Shown piece by piece: positions 14,837 through 22,545 of a stretch of DNA of 47,011 nt. Within the stretch, counting starts at the first letter, position 1. The number at the start of each line of letters is the position of its first letter. The notes beneath the pieces are model-generated. The model did not search any database. It saw only the letters and a list, made by a program, of their open reading frames with translations, and was not told the DNA's origin. The stretch comes from Clostridiales bacterium. GTDB lineage: Bacteria; Bacillota; Clostridia; Oscillospirales; Oscillospiraceae. Where the stretch lies: NCBI GenBank assembly GCA_004555705.1, contig SFHI01000042.1, forward strand, positions 1 through 47,011, written 5' to 3'. The position numbers were made by a program, and so were the translations under genes.

Positions 14837-15883
14837 ATGGGCAGGTGGATGCGTTTTGCTGCAGACAGAAAGAGGCAAATGATCGCCGCGGGAGCGGCAG
14901 GGGTCGGCGCCGCGCTGATGCTGACGGTGATGACCCAGCGGGCCATGGCCCGCACCTATGTGATTACCGACGGGCAGCGGGTGGTAACCTACACCACCTT
15001 CGCCACAAACCCGGACCGGGTTCTGGGAGAGGCGGGCCTGGAGCTGGGGGACCTGGACTCCTACGATATGGGCGGCCGGGACATCCGCATCAGCCGGGCT
15101 CAGCGGATCACCGTCCGGTACCATGGCTGCGCCCGGGAGGTGACCTCCCAGGGAGAGACGGTGGAGGCGCTGCTGAAGCGCTGCGGCCTGGAGCCCCAGG
15201 CGGGGGACATCCTGTCCCAGGAGCCGGACGCGCCCACCTGGGACGGCATGGTGATCCGGGTTGACCGGGTGGTGGTGCGGCAGGAATCCTACACTGCGGC
15301 CATTCCCCACGAGGTGGTGTACTGCGGCGACGCTACCCTCCCCCGGGGCACCCGGGAGGTGCTGACCCAGGGCGCGGATGGGGAGCTGCTGTGCGTAGCC
15401 GAGGTCACCTACACCAACGCCCAGGAAACCGGGAGAAATATCCTCAGCCGCACCATGATTTCGGCCCCGGTGACGGAAATCGTGGCCGTGGGCACCGGGG
15501 ATGCCCCTGAGACGCCGGACCCCGGGGATATGCCCCAGATCGGCGACGGGTTCATTCGCCTGCCCACCGGGGAGGTGCTGACCTACTGCGGCACCGCCCG
15601 GGTCCGGGCCACCGCCTATACCCACACCGACGAGGGCTGCGACCGGATCACCTACACCGGCACCACCGTCCGGGTTGGCACCGTGGCCGTGGACCCCAGG
15701 TACATCCCCTACGGCACCAGAATGTTCATCGTATCCGACGACGGGTGCTACGTCTACGGTCTCAGCGTGGCCGAGGACTGCGGCGGCGCCATCAAACGGG
15801 ACCGGATCGATCTGTATTTTCCCACCTACGAGGAGTGCATTCAGTTCGGCAGACGCAGCTGCACCATCTACTTCCTGGGCTGA
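14837..15883 (+). CDS. G5/3D-domain cell-wall protein (YabE/Rpf-like)
   Basis: A 348-residue exported protein. A basic N-terminus and hydrophobic segment (about 16-34) form a signal or anchor. Two DUF348-like repeats follow (about 40-80 and 97-140; TYTTFATNPDRVLGEAGL and the ..GETVEALLKRCGL pattern), then a G5-like region (about 145-215). The C-terminal 3D domain (255-348) shows the three acidic positions that name it: GTVAVDPRYIPYGTRM, VAEDCGGAIKRDRID and DLYFPTYEEC. The arrangement matches Firmicute YabE/YocH-type wall remodelling proteins, related to resuscitation-promoting factors; the 3D domain resembles MltA lytic transglycosylase. GGAGG is 8 nt before ATG. Muralytic activity is inferred from family only. 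Confidence 0.9.
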   Translation: MGRWMRFAADRKRQMIAAGAAGVGAALMLTVMTQRAMARTYVITDGQRVVTYTTFATNPDRVLGEAGLELGDLDSYDMGGRDIRISRAQRITVRYHGCAREVTSQGETVEALLKRCGLEPQAGDILSQEPDAPTWDGMVIRVDRVVVRQESYTAAIPHEVVYCGDATLPRGTREVLTQGADGELLCVAEVTYTNAQETGRNILSRTMISAPVTEIVAVGTGDAPETPDPGDMPQIGDGFIRLPTGEVLTYCGTARVRATAYTHTDEGCDRITYTGTTVRVGTVAVDPRYIPYGTRMFIVSDDGCYVYGLSVAEDCGGAIKRDRIDLYFPTYEECIQFGRRSCTIYFLG

Positions 15884-15896
15884 AGGGGATGAAAGC

Positions 15897-16074
15897 AAAT
15901 AATTGGTGTTTGCAGTTTTCAAACATGTTGCGTTTCCACCGTAGGGGCGGCTATTAGCCGCCCGAACACTTAAGTTTTTTGAGTGCTTTCGATAATACGG
16001 GGCGCTCTCGTAGACGCGAGGTTGCGGGCGGATAATATCCGCCCCTACGCTATCATCTCGCCAAACACCAATTT
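15897..16074. repeat. Type C terminal-motif repeat (C2)
   Basis: Ends AATTGGTGTTTGCAG (15901-15915) and AAACACCAATTT (16063-16074), G allele at both ends. Arm hairpins GGGCGGCT-ATT-AGCCGCCC and GGGCGGAT-AAT-ATCCGCCC. The left interior TTTTCAAACATGTTGCG is the reverse complement of the right interior of C3. Confidence 0.92.
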
Positions 16075-16098
16075 GTCACACTGTACAGGCATGGAAAA

Positions 16099-16126
16099 CC
16101 CCCGAAGCGGTGGCTTCGGGGGGCTT
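16099..16126. terminator. Terminator of the GH25 gene
   Basis: Stem CCCCCGAAG (16099-16107) / CTTCGGGGG (16114-16122), with T-rich tails on both strands (TTTTCC on the minus strand, CTTTTC on the plus strand). It abuts the GH25 stop. Confidence 0.9.
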
Positions 16127-16127
16127 T

Positions 16128-17030
16128 TCATGGCATATAGACATTGACATCCACATTTCCCTGGATGCCGGGGACCTGGCCCCGGTCGGTGTACTGCCAC
16201 ATCTCCACCCGGAAGGGATAGGTCATCCGGTCCTGATACAGCGCCAGCCAGAAGGGATAGTCCTCCAGCTCACTGAGGTACAGCAGGTTCCGGGAGATGT
16301 TCCAGTTGAAATAAATCATGATGTCATGGCCCTTTTCGGCCATGGTGGAGGCAAAATGCTTCTGCAGGTCCGTCAGGGTCCGGGCATCCATGTTCGCGGT
16401 TCTGGCCTCGGGCACCGGAATCTCCCAGTCGAACACAATGGGCATATCCAGGTGGAAATCCCCCAGGGTGTTCAGCATGAACTCAATCTCCTGGTCCACC
16501 TCCTCGGTGGTCAGAGCCTGGGAGAAGAAGTAGGCGCCCACCTGAAGGCCTGCCTTCTTGGCGCCCTCCAGGTTGGCCTTGGCGTACTCGTCCTCCACCA
16601 GCTTTCCGGCCTTGCCCCAGCCCCGGTAGCCCAGGCGGATGATGGCGAACCGGATGCCGGAGGACGCCACCTTGTCCCAGTCGATCTCCCCCTGGAAGGC
16701 GGACACGTCCACCCCGGCGTAGCTGGGCTGCTTGGTGCACAAAAGGAAGTTACTGTCATTATACTGAAAATCCCGTTTGTTGTAGGGGTTCGCCTCCGGC
16801 GGGATGGTGGGCTCCATGGTTTCCTCCGTAACCTCCTCCGTCAGCTCCTCGGGGGGCACGGGGGCATCGGTATGGCCCGCGGGCTCCGTAGGGGCCTCCA
16901 GCCGGGGCCGCTCCGAGAGCATATAGGGGACACACCGGTACAGCAAAATTCCGAACAATGTCATGGTCAGCAAAGCGACCAGACCGAGGATAACCTCGGG
17001 TCTTATTGAAAAGCGCGCTTTTGTATCCAC
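16128..17030 (-). CDS. GH25 lysozyme, membrane-anchored
   Basis: A 300-residue protein. Residues 13-33 form a transmembrane anchor, 40-80 a Pro/Glu/Thr-rich linker, and 100-300 a glycosyl hydrolase family 25 domain (N-acetylmuramidase, cleaves peptidoglycan between MurNAc and GlcNAc). Visible motifs: GVDVSAFQGEIDWDKV (106-121; Asp108 at the barrel mouth), FAIIRLGYRG, VGAYFFSQA, and the catalytic DWE (201-203). It ends with WQYTDRGQVPGIQGNVDVNVY, typical of the family. The start is GTG 17030 preceded by GGAGCCGAGG. It lies convergent to the 3D-domain wall gene with a shared terminator region. Likely a cell-wall turnover enzyme. Confidence 0.92.
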   Translation of the reverse strand: MDTKARFSIRPEVILGLVALLTMTLFGILLYRCVPYMLSERPRLEAPTEPAGHTDAPVPPEELTEEVTEETMEPTIPPEANPYNKRDFQYNDSNFLLCTKQPSYAGVDVSAFQGEIDWDKVASSGIRFAIIRLGYRGWGKAGKLVEDEYAKANLEGAKKAGLQVGAYFFSQALTTEEVDQEIEFMLNTLGDFHLDMPIVFDWEIPVPEARTANMDARTLTDLQKHFASTMAEKGHDIMIYFNWNISRNLLYLSELEDYPFWLALYQDRMTYPFRVEMWQYTDRGQVPGIQGNVDVNVYMP

Positions 17031-17060
17031 GGCCTCGGCTCCTTTCGGCTCTTTCGACTC

Positions 17061-17089
17061 AGTATATCACATTTCGACCCATTCGCCAA
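17061..17089 (-). promoter_or_regulatory. Promoter of the GH25 gene with upstream palindrome
   Basis: On the minus strand TTGGCG (17084-17089), 17-bp spacer, TATACT (17061-17066). A perfect 17-bp palindrome TTTAAGAA-A-TTCTTAAA at 17113-17129 lies about 25 bp upstream of the -35 box, a plausible regulator site. Confidence 0.75.
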
Positions 17090-17215
17090 GAGGAATTATT
17101 TGCCCCGATCAATTTAAGAAATTCTTAAACAATCCGTTAACTTTCATCCCGCCCTGTTGAAATCGTCACAAATCGCAATATAATAGGACATATCCGTTCC
17201 ACATGGTGCAAAGGC

Positions 17216-17446
17216 AAATTGGCGTTTGTCGGGCAGAGTCCGAGTTGACAGTGGACAGTTGACAGTGGACAGTTAAGGAGTCCCTTCGGGACGATTTGAA
17301 AAAACACAATCGAGTGTCGTAACGTTTCTGTGTGAAATGCGGCGTTTTCCTGCGTCATTATAAAATTACATCCCCGAAGGGGATACCACAACTGTCCACT
17401 TTCCACTGTCAACTGTCCACTGTAGCCGTGCGACAAGCACCAATTT
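17216..17446. repeat. Type B terminal-motif repeat (B1)
   Basis: Ends AAATTGGCGTTT (17216-17227) and AAGCACCAATTT (17435-17446). The inner arms are tandem TTGACAGTGGACAG units on the left and ACTGTCCACT / CACTGTCAACTG on the right. Hairpins: GTCCC-TTC-GGGAC and ATCCCC-GAA-GGGGAT. Confidence 0.92.
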
Positions 17447-17506
17447 ATCTCTTCCCGCTGATCGGAGCAGCGGGAAAATACATCCCCCAGCAAAGGTGAT
17501 TCGTTT

Positions 17507-17920
17507 ATGAATGGTTTTGGTCAATGGCTCCGCTCCTTTGGGGCGCGGGTTGCCGGGGCGCTGGCCCGCTTTATGCACGGGCGCTACGGCACGGACAGAC
17601 TGAATATGGTGATTCTGTGTGCGGGACTGGCGGCAAGCCTCCTGTCCGCCTGGATTTCCGCCCCCCTGGTGAGCCTGGTACTGTGGGCCCTGAGCTACGG
17701 GCTGATGATCTGGGCGATTTTCCGGAGCCTGTCCCGGAACACCTACAAGCGCTATCAGGAAAACCGGAAATTTCTGCTTATTTTCGACCGTCTGAAGGAC
17801 CGGCAGCACCGCTACTTTGCCTGCCCCAAGTGCCGCCAGACGGTGCGGGTTCCCCGGGGCAAGGGAAAAATCTCCATCACCTGCCCCAAATGCCGCGAGA
17901 AATTCGTCCGCAAGACATAA
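17507..17920 (+). CDS. Membrane protein with C-terminal zinc ribbon
   Basis: A 137-residue protein of unknown function. Two membrane helices occupy about residues 33-50 and 53-73. A basic cytoplasmic segment follows and then a zinc ribbon with CPKC at 106-109 and CPKC at 126-129, spacing 16, which should bind one Zn. The QTVRVPRGKGKISITCPKC pattern is like the MJ0042/zinc-ribbon family. AAAGGTGAT precedes ATG. It is followed by a bidirectional terminator shared with a convergent RHH gene. Similar small proteins are annotated as zinc-ribbon domain proteins; no role is known. Confidence 0.83.
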   Translation: MNGFGQWLRSFGARVAGALARFMHGRYGTDRLNMVILCAGLAASLLSAWISAPLVSLVLWALSYGLMIWAIFRSLSRNTYKRYQENRKFLLIFDRLKDRQHRYFACPKCRQTVRVPRGKGKISITCPKCREKFVRKT

Positions 17921-17925
17921 TCAAT

Positions 17926-17958
17926 CCCCCGTCCCCGCCGAAAAGGCAGGGACGGGGG
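17926..17958. terminator. Bidirectional terminator between convergent genes
   Basis: 10-bp perfect stem CCCCCGTCCC / GGGACGGGGG, 13-nt loop. On the plus strand TCAGTTTTC follows. Its right arm ends exactly at the stop codon of the RHH gene. Confidence 0.85.
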
Positions 17959-18147
17959 TCAGTTTTCTTCGATTTCAATATTTTGAAGGCCATGTTCCAG
18001 AATGGTGCTGATGATCTCATTGCGGGAGCGGTTGGTCTCCCCCGCGATTTTGTCCAGCTGTGCCAGAATATCCTCCCGAATGCGGATGGAAATGACACGA
18101 TGGCCATCGTCCGCCTTCTTCCGAATCTTCAATGGTTCCCTGTCCAT
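17959..18147 (-). CDS. CopG-type ribbon-helix-helix protein
   Basis: A 62-residue protein. After a basic N-terminus comes VISIRIREDILAQLDKIAGE and TNRSRNEIISTILEHGLQN, the strand-helix-helix order of RHH repressors (strand about 17-23, helices 25-36 and 41-55). It ends in acidic residues. GGGGTG precedes ATG. No partner toxin or operon mate is adjacent, so the target is unknown; autoregulation is likely for the family. Related orphan RHH proteins are annotated as ribbon-helix-helix domain-containing proteins. Confidence 0.85.
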   Translation of the reverse strand: MDREPLKIRKKADDGHRVISIRIREDILAQLDKIAGETNRSRNEIISTILEHGLQNIEIEEN

Positions 18148-18238
18148 AAAAACACCCCACGCTTCTGTATTGATTGCAAGTTACCGGAATGTGTCATGAT
18201 GTATAACAACACTTATCAGCCTGGCTCAGCAAGACGAT

Positions 18239-18481
18239 AAATTGGTGTATGTTGCTGCGTGTTGAAGTTTCCTGTCATTGCGAGACCAGTCCGCAGACTG
18301 GTCGTGGCAATCCCCCGGACAGAGGGGAAATGTACCGAAAAGTACCCGGAAGAACGGATTCGCCGCGATTTATGGTGGTAATCGTCACCTAGTTCCTTTC
18401 AACCGGGGGATTGCCACACCAGTGTGCGCACTGGTTCGCAATGACAGGTAATTTGCAACGCATCCTTTCAAACACCAATTT
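18239..18481. repeat. Type A terminal-motif repeat (A8)
   Basis: Ends AAATTGGTGTAT (18239-18250) and AAACACCAATTT (18470-18481). The left hairpin is an extended GACCAGTC-CGCA-GACTGGTC, the right CCAGTG-TGCG-CACTGG. The surrounding gap 18148-18575 holds no gene. Confidence 0.92.
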
Positions 18482-18575
18482 GTCGTGCAGCTGAGGAAAA
18501 TCGATAAGCGCATATTCAAAAAGGAATATACTCGGCATATCCCGCGAAAGGGCAGTTTTCAGAGCGTCCTGTTCT

Positions 18576-19922
18576 TTACACCGGAATGTACTTGGTTTTC
18601 CACTTGCCGGAGAGCATTCTGCCCACAAAGAAGCTGACCCGGCAGACCCAGTCCGCCACCATGGCGATCCACACGCCCACGGCGCCTAGGCCCAGCTGCA
18701 CGCAGAGAATCCAGCTGGTGAATACCCGGAAAAGGGCCATGGAGCCGATGCTCACCAGCATGGTGAACCGCACATCGTTGGCCGAGCGCAGGGCGTTGGG
18801 CAGCACAAAGGAGGCGGGCCACAGGAAAATCGCGCAGGTCAGATGGATTCGGATCAGCAGCATGGCAAGCTCCCGGGCCTCCACGGAAAGGCTGCCGTAG
18901 AGCCCCACCAGCTGGGGCAGGAACACAAGGATCAGCAGATTGGAGGTTCCCTGGGCGATGTAGCACCAGAGCACCAGCTTTTTGATGTACTTCACCGCCT
19001 GGTTTGTGTCCCCCGCGCCGATACACTGGCCCACCACGGTGACCATGGCCAGGCTCATGGCCTGGCCGATGAGAACACCCAGGCTGTCTATGTTGTTGGC
19101 CACAGCGTTGGCGCTGGTCTGGTAGGTGGGAAACAGGGCGATCATGCTGACCACCACCACCCGGCCCAGCTGGAACAGGCTGTTTTCAAAGGCGGAGGGG
19201 ATGCCGATGTGAAGAATCTGCCCCATCATGCGGCTGCGAATCCGGAATACATCCCGGAAATTCATCTGCAGCTCCTGCCCGGGCCTCCCGGCGAGATACA
19301 GAATGCACCCGGCCGCCACCATCCGGGAAACCAGGGTGGGAACAGCCACGCCCGCCACCCCCATTTTCAGGCCGTAGATGCACAGGGCATTGCCGCCCAC
19401 GTTGATGATGTTCATGAGCACGCTGACCTTCATGGAAATCCGGCTGTTGCCCACGCTGCGGAACATGGCCGCCCCGGCGTTGTAGAGCGCGATGAAGGGG
19501 AAGGACAATGCTGTGATGCGGAAGTACAGCACCCCCGCGTCCATCACCGCGTCCTCGATGCGGCCGAAGAACAGACCCATCATGCCCTTTCCCAGTATCA
19601 AACACAACGCCATGGCTGCAAGGCCGAAGGAGCCTGCCATCAGCACCAGCTGGCCCACGCTTTTGCGGGCGCTGTCCAGCTGCCGGGCCCCCAGGAACTG
19701 GCTGGTCACCACCGCGCCGCCGGTGGCCAGGGCCGCGAACAGCGTCAGCACCACATTGTTGATCATGTCCACTAAGGACACGCCGGAAATGGCCGCCTCC
19801 CCCACCGAGGACACCATCACCCCGTCGCACATGCCCACCAGCACCGTCAGCCCCTGCTCGATAACCAGGGGGATGATGAGGCGAATGAGCTGCTTATTTG
19901 TAAAGAGCTTCCCTGCTTCCAC
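18576..19922 (-). CDS. MATE-family multidrug/organic cation exporter
   Basis: A 448-residue transporter with about 12 membrane helices in two related halves, the usual MATE length. Visible family features: LIIPLVIEQGLTVLVGMCDGVMVSSVGEAAISGVSLVD in helix 1-2 (first half), VVTSQFLGARQ, LRSVGNSRISMK-type motif in the fifth/sixth helix region (MFRSVGNS), and ANAVANNIDSLGVLIGQAMS plus VGQCIGAGD in the second half. MATE proteins expel cationic drugs or metabolites using Na+ or H+ gradients. I chose GTG 19922, preceded by GAGGGG at 8 nt; the upstream in-frame Met gives an N-terminus unlike MATE proteins. The ArsR gene 350 bp upstream on the same strand could control it, but a type B repeat separates them. 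Confidence 0.9.
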   Translation of the reverse strand: MEAGKLFTNKQLIRLIIPLVIEQGLTVLVGMCDGVMVSSVGEAAISGVSLVDMINNVVLTLFAALATGGAVVTSQFLGARQLDSARKSVGQLVLMAGSFGLAAMALCLILGKGMMGLFFGRIEDAVMDAGVLYFRITALSFPFIALYNAGAAMFRSVGNSRISMKVSVLMNIINVGGNALCIYGLKMGVAGVAVPTLVSRMVAAGCILYLAGRPGQELQMNFRDVFRIRSRMMGQILHIGIPSAFENSLFQLGRVVVVSMIALFPTYQTSANAVANNIDSLGVLIGQAMSLAMVTVVGQCIGAGDTNQAVKYIKKLVLWCYIAQGTSNLLILVFLPQLVGLYGSLSVEARELAMLLIRIHLTCAIFLWPASFVLPNALRSANDVRFTMLVSIGSMALFRVFTSWILCVQLGLGAVGVWIAMVADWVCRVSFFVGRMLSGKWKTKYIPV

Positions 19923-20090
19923 CGCTGAAGCCCCTCCCCTCCTAAACTTCTTTCGGTTTACCAGTATACCACCCAAAGTCCCCCGTTTCAATCGAAAACA
20001 TCCCCAAAAAATCGGAATTTCTCCCCCATTCCCACAGCACATTGCCCCACCCGGGCAAAGCCGCCCGCCGGGATTCCGACACGGAAAGAC

Positions 20091-20240
20091 AAATTGTTGT
20101 TTAGAATTGACAATTGACAATTAAGGAATCCCTTCGGGATATATTTTAAACTAATTGCGTTGAAAATACAGCATATTATTTCAAAATCGTCCCGTAGGGA
20201 CACAATAATTGTCAATTTTCAATTGTCAATTGTCAATTCG
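20091..20240. repeat. Type B repeat, divergent, right end lost (B2)
   Basis: Left end AAATTGTTGTTT (20091-20102). The interior has TTGACAATTGACAATTAAGG in place of the TTGACAGTGGACAGTT units of B1/B4, hairpins ATCCC-TTC-GGGAT and GTCCC-GTA-GGGAC, and the inverse AATTGTCAATTTTCAATTGT on the right. No AAACAACAATTT end is visible. Confidence 0.8.
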
Positions 20241-20274
20241 GCGAAGCCGTCATTGGCTCCGGGGGTTTGCGGCC

Positions 20275-20568
20275 TTATTCCAATACGTGTTCCAGGCCCA
20301 TCTGCAAAATGGTTTTCACATGGTCGTCCGCAAGGGAGTAGAGGATGTTCTTCCCCTCCCGGCGGAATTTGATCAGCTGCATCTGCTTTAAAAGCCGCAG
20401 TTGGTGGCTCACGGCGCTCTGGGACAGCTCCACCTGCTGGGCGATGTCCGTCACACACAGTTCCCCCTGGGTCAGCGCGTAGAGAATCCGCACCCGGCTG
20501 GCATCCGCGAAGCCTTTGAACAGCTCCCCAATGCGCTCCATGGTATCCCGATCCGGCATAAGCGTCAA
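20275..20568 (-). CDS. ArsR/SmtB-family repressor with alpha5 zinc site
   Basis: A 97-residue winged-helix repressor. The HTH lies at about 38-62 (CVTDIAQQVELSQSAVSHQLRLL), followed by the wing (FRREGKNILYSL). The C-terminal helix has Asp81, His83, His94 and Glu97, in the exact D-x-H-x10-H-x2-E spacing of the alpha5 Zn(II) site of SmtB/CzrA-type sensors; Cys38 alone is left of the alpha3N site. Known members release DNA when Zn binds and derepress metal export genes. The start is TTG 20568 (AGGAGG 10 nt upstream), with ATG 20559 as alternative. No metal transporter is adjacent; the MATE gene downstream is a possible target. Confidence 0.9.
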   Translation of the reverse strand: MTLMPDRDTMERIGELFKGFADASRVRILYALTQGELCVTDIAQQVELSQSAVSHQLRLLKQMQLIKFRREGKNILYSLADDHVKTILQMGLEHVLE

Positions 20569-20605
20569 ACCAAAGCACCTCCTTTTTTCCCGATTCGCTG
20601 GGCAG

Positions 20606-20767
20606 ATAATTGTTATCGTAGGGGCGGCTATCAGCCGCCCGCTTTGCTTTCGTCAACCAAAGCGCCCTGTTCTATCAAAAATGCTCAAAAAACTGAAACG
20701 TTCGGGCGGATAATATCCGCCCCTACGGCGGAAACGCAACGTGTTTGAAAACTGCAAACAACAATTT
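20606..20767. repeat. Type C terminal-motif repeat (C3)
   Basis: The left end is degenerate (ATAATTGTTATC, 20606-20617); right end AAACAACAATTT (20756-20767). Hairpins GGGCGGCT-ATC-AGCCGCCC and GGGCGGAT-AAT-ATCCGCCC. Orientation is opposite to C2, judged by the GCAACGTGTTTGAAAACTGC arm. Confidence 0.88.
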
Positions 20768-20841
20768 CCCGTTTCCCCGACCCGGGAATCCGGTTTCTGC
20801 TTCCTATTTTACCCTGTTTGCGCCGGTTTCGCAAGTATTAT

Positions 20842-22545
20842 TTACGGAACCAGCTCCGTCACGATGGTTTCGTACCGTCCGATGCGGCCTTCGAAGGGGT
20901 CCACCACGGTGAGGGTCTCCCCTTTTGAGTTAACATAACGCGCCGTCTGGATTCCCCCGGCGAGATCAGCCTCCACACGCAGGCAGGTGTACTGGGAGTT
21001 CCCGTTTTTCTGGGTACCCCCCTGCTGCCGGAGGCTCCTGCGGCCCACCAGGAAGCTGGGGAAGGCGAAATCCGTCAGATGGCCTCCCTCAATTTTCCCG
21101 GAGTCGCCGATGTAATCAAAGGAATAGGTAAGGGTCTGCCCGGGGACATACTGCCCCGGAAGCAGGGGCCACAGCTCATGCTCGTGGCCGCTGAGGCTGA
21201 TATCCGCCCCCATCTCATTCAATAGCTCCGTCCAGGTATTCTTTGTCTCCTCAAAATACCCGTGCTTGTTCACATGGACAATGGGGATATGGCAGATGGC
21301 CATGCGGTAGGGATACGCTTCGTAGTCCCCCGCCGCCAGCAGCTCCTCCAGCATCCGGGTCTGCTCCGCCCGGTACAGGTCAAACTGCGCCGTTCCGTAA
21401 TACTCCCACCAGTCGTCCTCGTGATCCTCGCCGATATCCAGCACCACTCCGAACACCTGATCCCCCAGGCTTACCCAGTAGGAAAAGCCCTGATCCCGGC
21501 TTCCCACGTATTTATAAAGATTCTCCGCCTGTTCGCCCTTGATCTCGTGGTTGCCCCGGGCGTAGATCACGGGGATTTCTCCGCCTGTAATGGCGTAAGC
21601 CAAGTCATTTGCCAGCTGGGCATCCGCCTCCGTCTCCACCATGGAGACCATGTCCCCGATGAGGACGATGAAATCCGCATCCTCGCCGGAAGCGACGGCT
21701 GCAGCAGCCCCCACCGCCTCGTGGACATCGCTGAGGGCGTAGTACTGGAGGCCGTCGGAGGCATCCACACCCCGGAAATTGATGCTCTCGGAAATGGTCT
21801 CCCCCTTATACCCGCCGAAGGGGCCCCGATAGAGCATCTGCTGGGCGCAGATGGTATAGCCCCGGGCGATGTCCAGCATTTTCTGGGGCACCTCCACCTT
21901 GTGCACCCGGTCCGCCGAGCGCATGGAACCGGCGTAGAGGTCAAAGTACCGCTCCCCGCCGATCTCCACCCAGGCCACGGCATTGTCCGAGGTGGAGAAC
22001 ACGATCTGATACCGATCCTCCACGGCGTACACCACCGGCCCGCAGGAGAAATCACACCTGCGCAGCCCGTAGCCCAGCACCACGGCCCCAAAAACTACCG
22101 CGGCCAGCAGAAGCCCTTTCAGCAGCCGGGCCCTGCCCCGCACCGGGAAATACAGCGCCAGGGCAAAGAGGCCGATGCACCCCGCCACAGCCAGGGATTT
22201 GTAATAGTGTACCAGGATGAACCGCAGATAGTCCCTGGCGCCGAAGTGAATCACCACCAGCGCGCCCAGAGCCATCACGATTTCGATGACCAGGGCGGTG
22301 ACCGCGTGCCACTTCCTCCGGGGCCAATGGGCCATCCCCCCGAGGGCCAGCCCAACGCCCACCCAGGCGGCGGCACAGACCATCAGCGGCAGATTCATAA
22401 TGAGGAAGCTCTGGTTGGTGTCCGCTCCCAGGAATTTGGAAATGCCGCTGTAGTTGACCCGCAGGGCCACCCAGAACAGGGCTACCGCCACGGAAAACAC
22501 CAGGGTCGGCCCCGGAAACAGCCAGCGTCTGCATTTTTCTCTCAT
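20842..22545 (-). CDS. Membrane-anchored metallophosphoesterase
   Basis: A 567-residue protein. Residues 1-165 contain about five membrane helices (12-30, 47-70, 82-100, 117-134, 142-160); residues 170-260 are a beta-rich, possibly Fn3/purple-acid-phosphatase-like N-terminal domain; the rest is a calcineurin-type phosphoesterase: LSDVHE (271-276, D-x-H), GDMVS (297-301), ARGNHE (329-334), CHIPIVH and SGHEHELW (G-H-x-H). These ligands bind two metal ions. The catalytic part should be outside the cell. Its ATG overlaps the stop of the GH2 gene by 4 nt, so the two are translationally coupled. Substrate unknown; a phosphate ester or nucleotide released with the sugar substrate is possible. Confidence 0.87.
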   Translation of the reverse strand: MREKCRRWLFPGPTLVFSVAVALFWVALRVNYSGISKFLGADTNQSFLIMNLPLMVCAAAWVGVGLALGGMAHWPRRKWHAVTALVIEIVMALGALVVIHFGARDYLRFILVHYYKSLAVAGCIGLFALALYFPVRGRARLLKGLLLAAVVFGAVVLGYGLRRCDFSCGPVVYAVEDRYQIVFSTSDNAVAWVEIGGERYFDLYAGSMRSADRVHKVEVPQKMLDIARGYTICAQQMLYRGPFGGYKGETISESINFRGVDASDGLQYYALSDVHEAVGAAAAVASGEDADFIVLIGDMVSMVETEADAQLANDLAYAITGGEIPVIYARGNHEIKGEQAENLYKYVGSRDQGFSYWVSLGDQVFGVVLDIGEDHEDDWWEYYGTAQFDLYRAEQTRMLEELLAAGDYEAYPYRMAICHIPIVHVNKHGYFEETKNTWTELLNEMGADISLSGHEHELWPLLPGQYVPGQTLTYSFDYIGDSGKIEGGHLTDFAFPSFLVGRRSLRQQGGTQKNGNSQYTCLRVEADLAGGIQTARYVNSKGETLTVVDPFEGRIGRYETIVTELVP

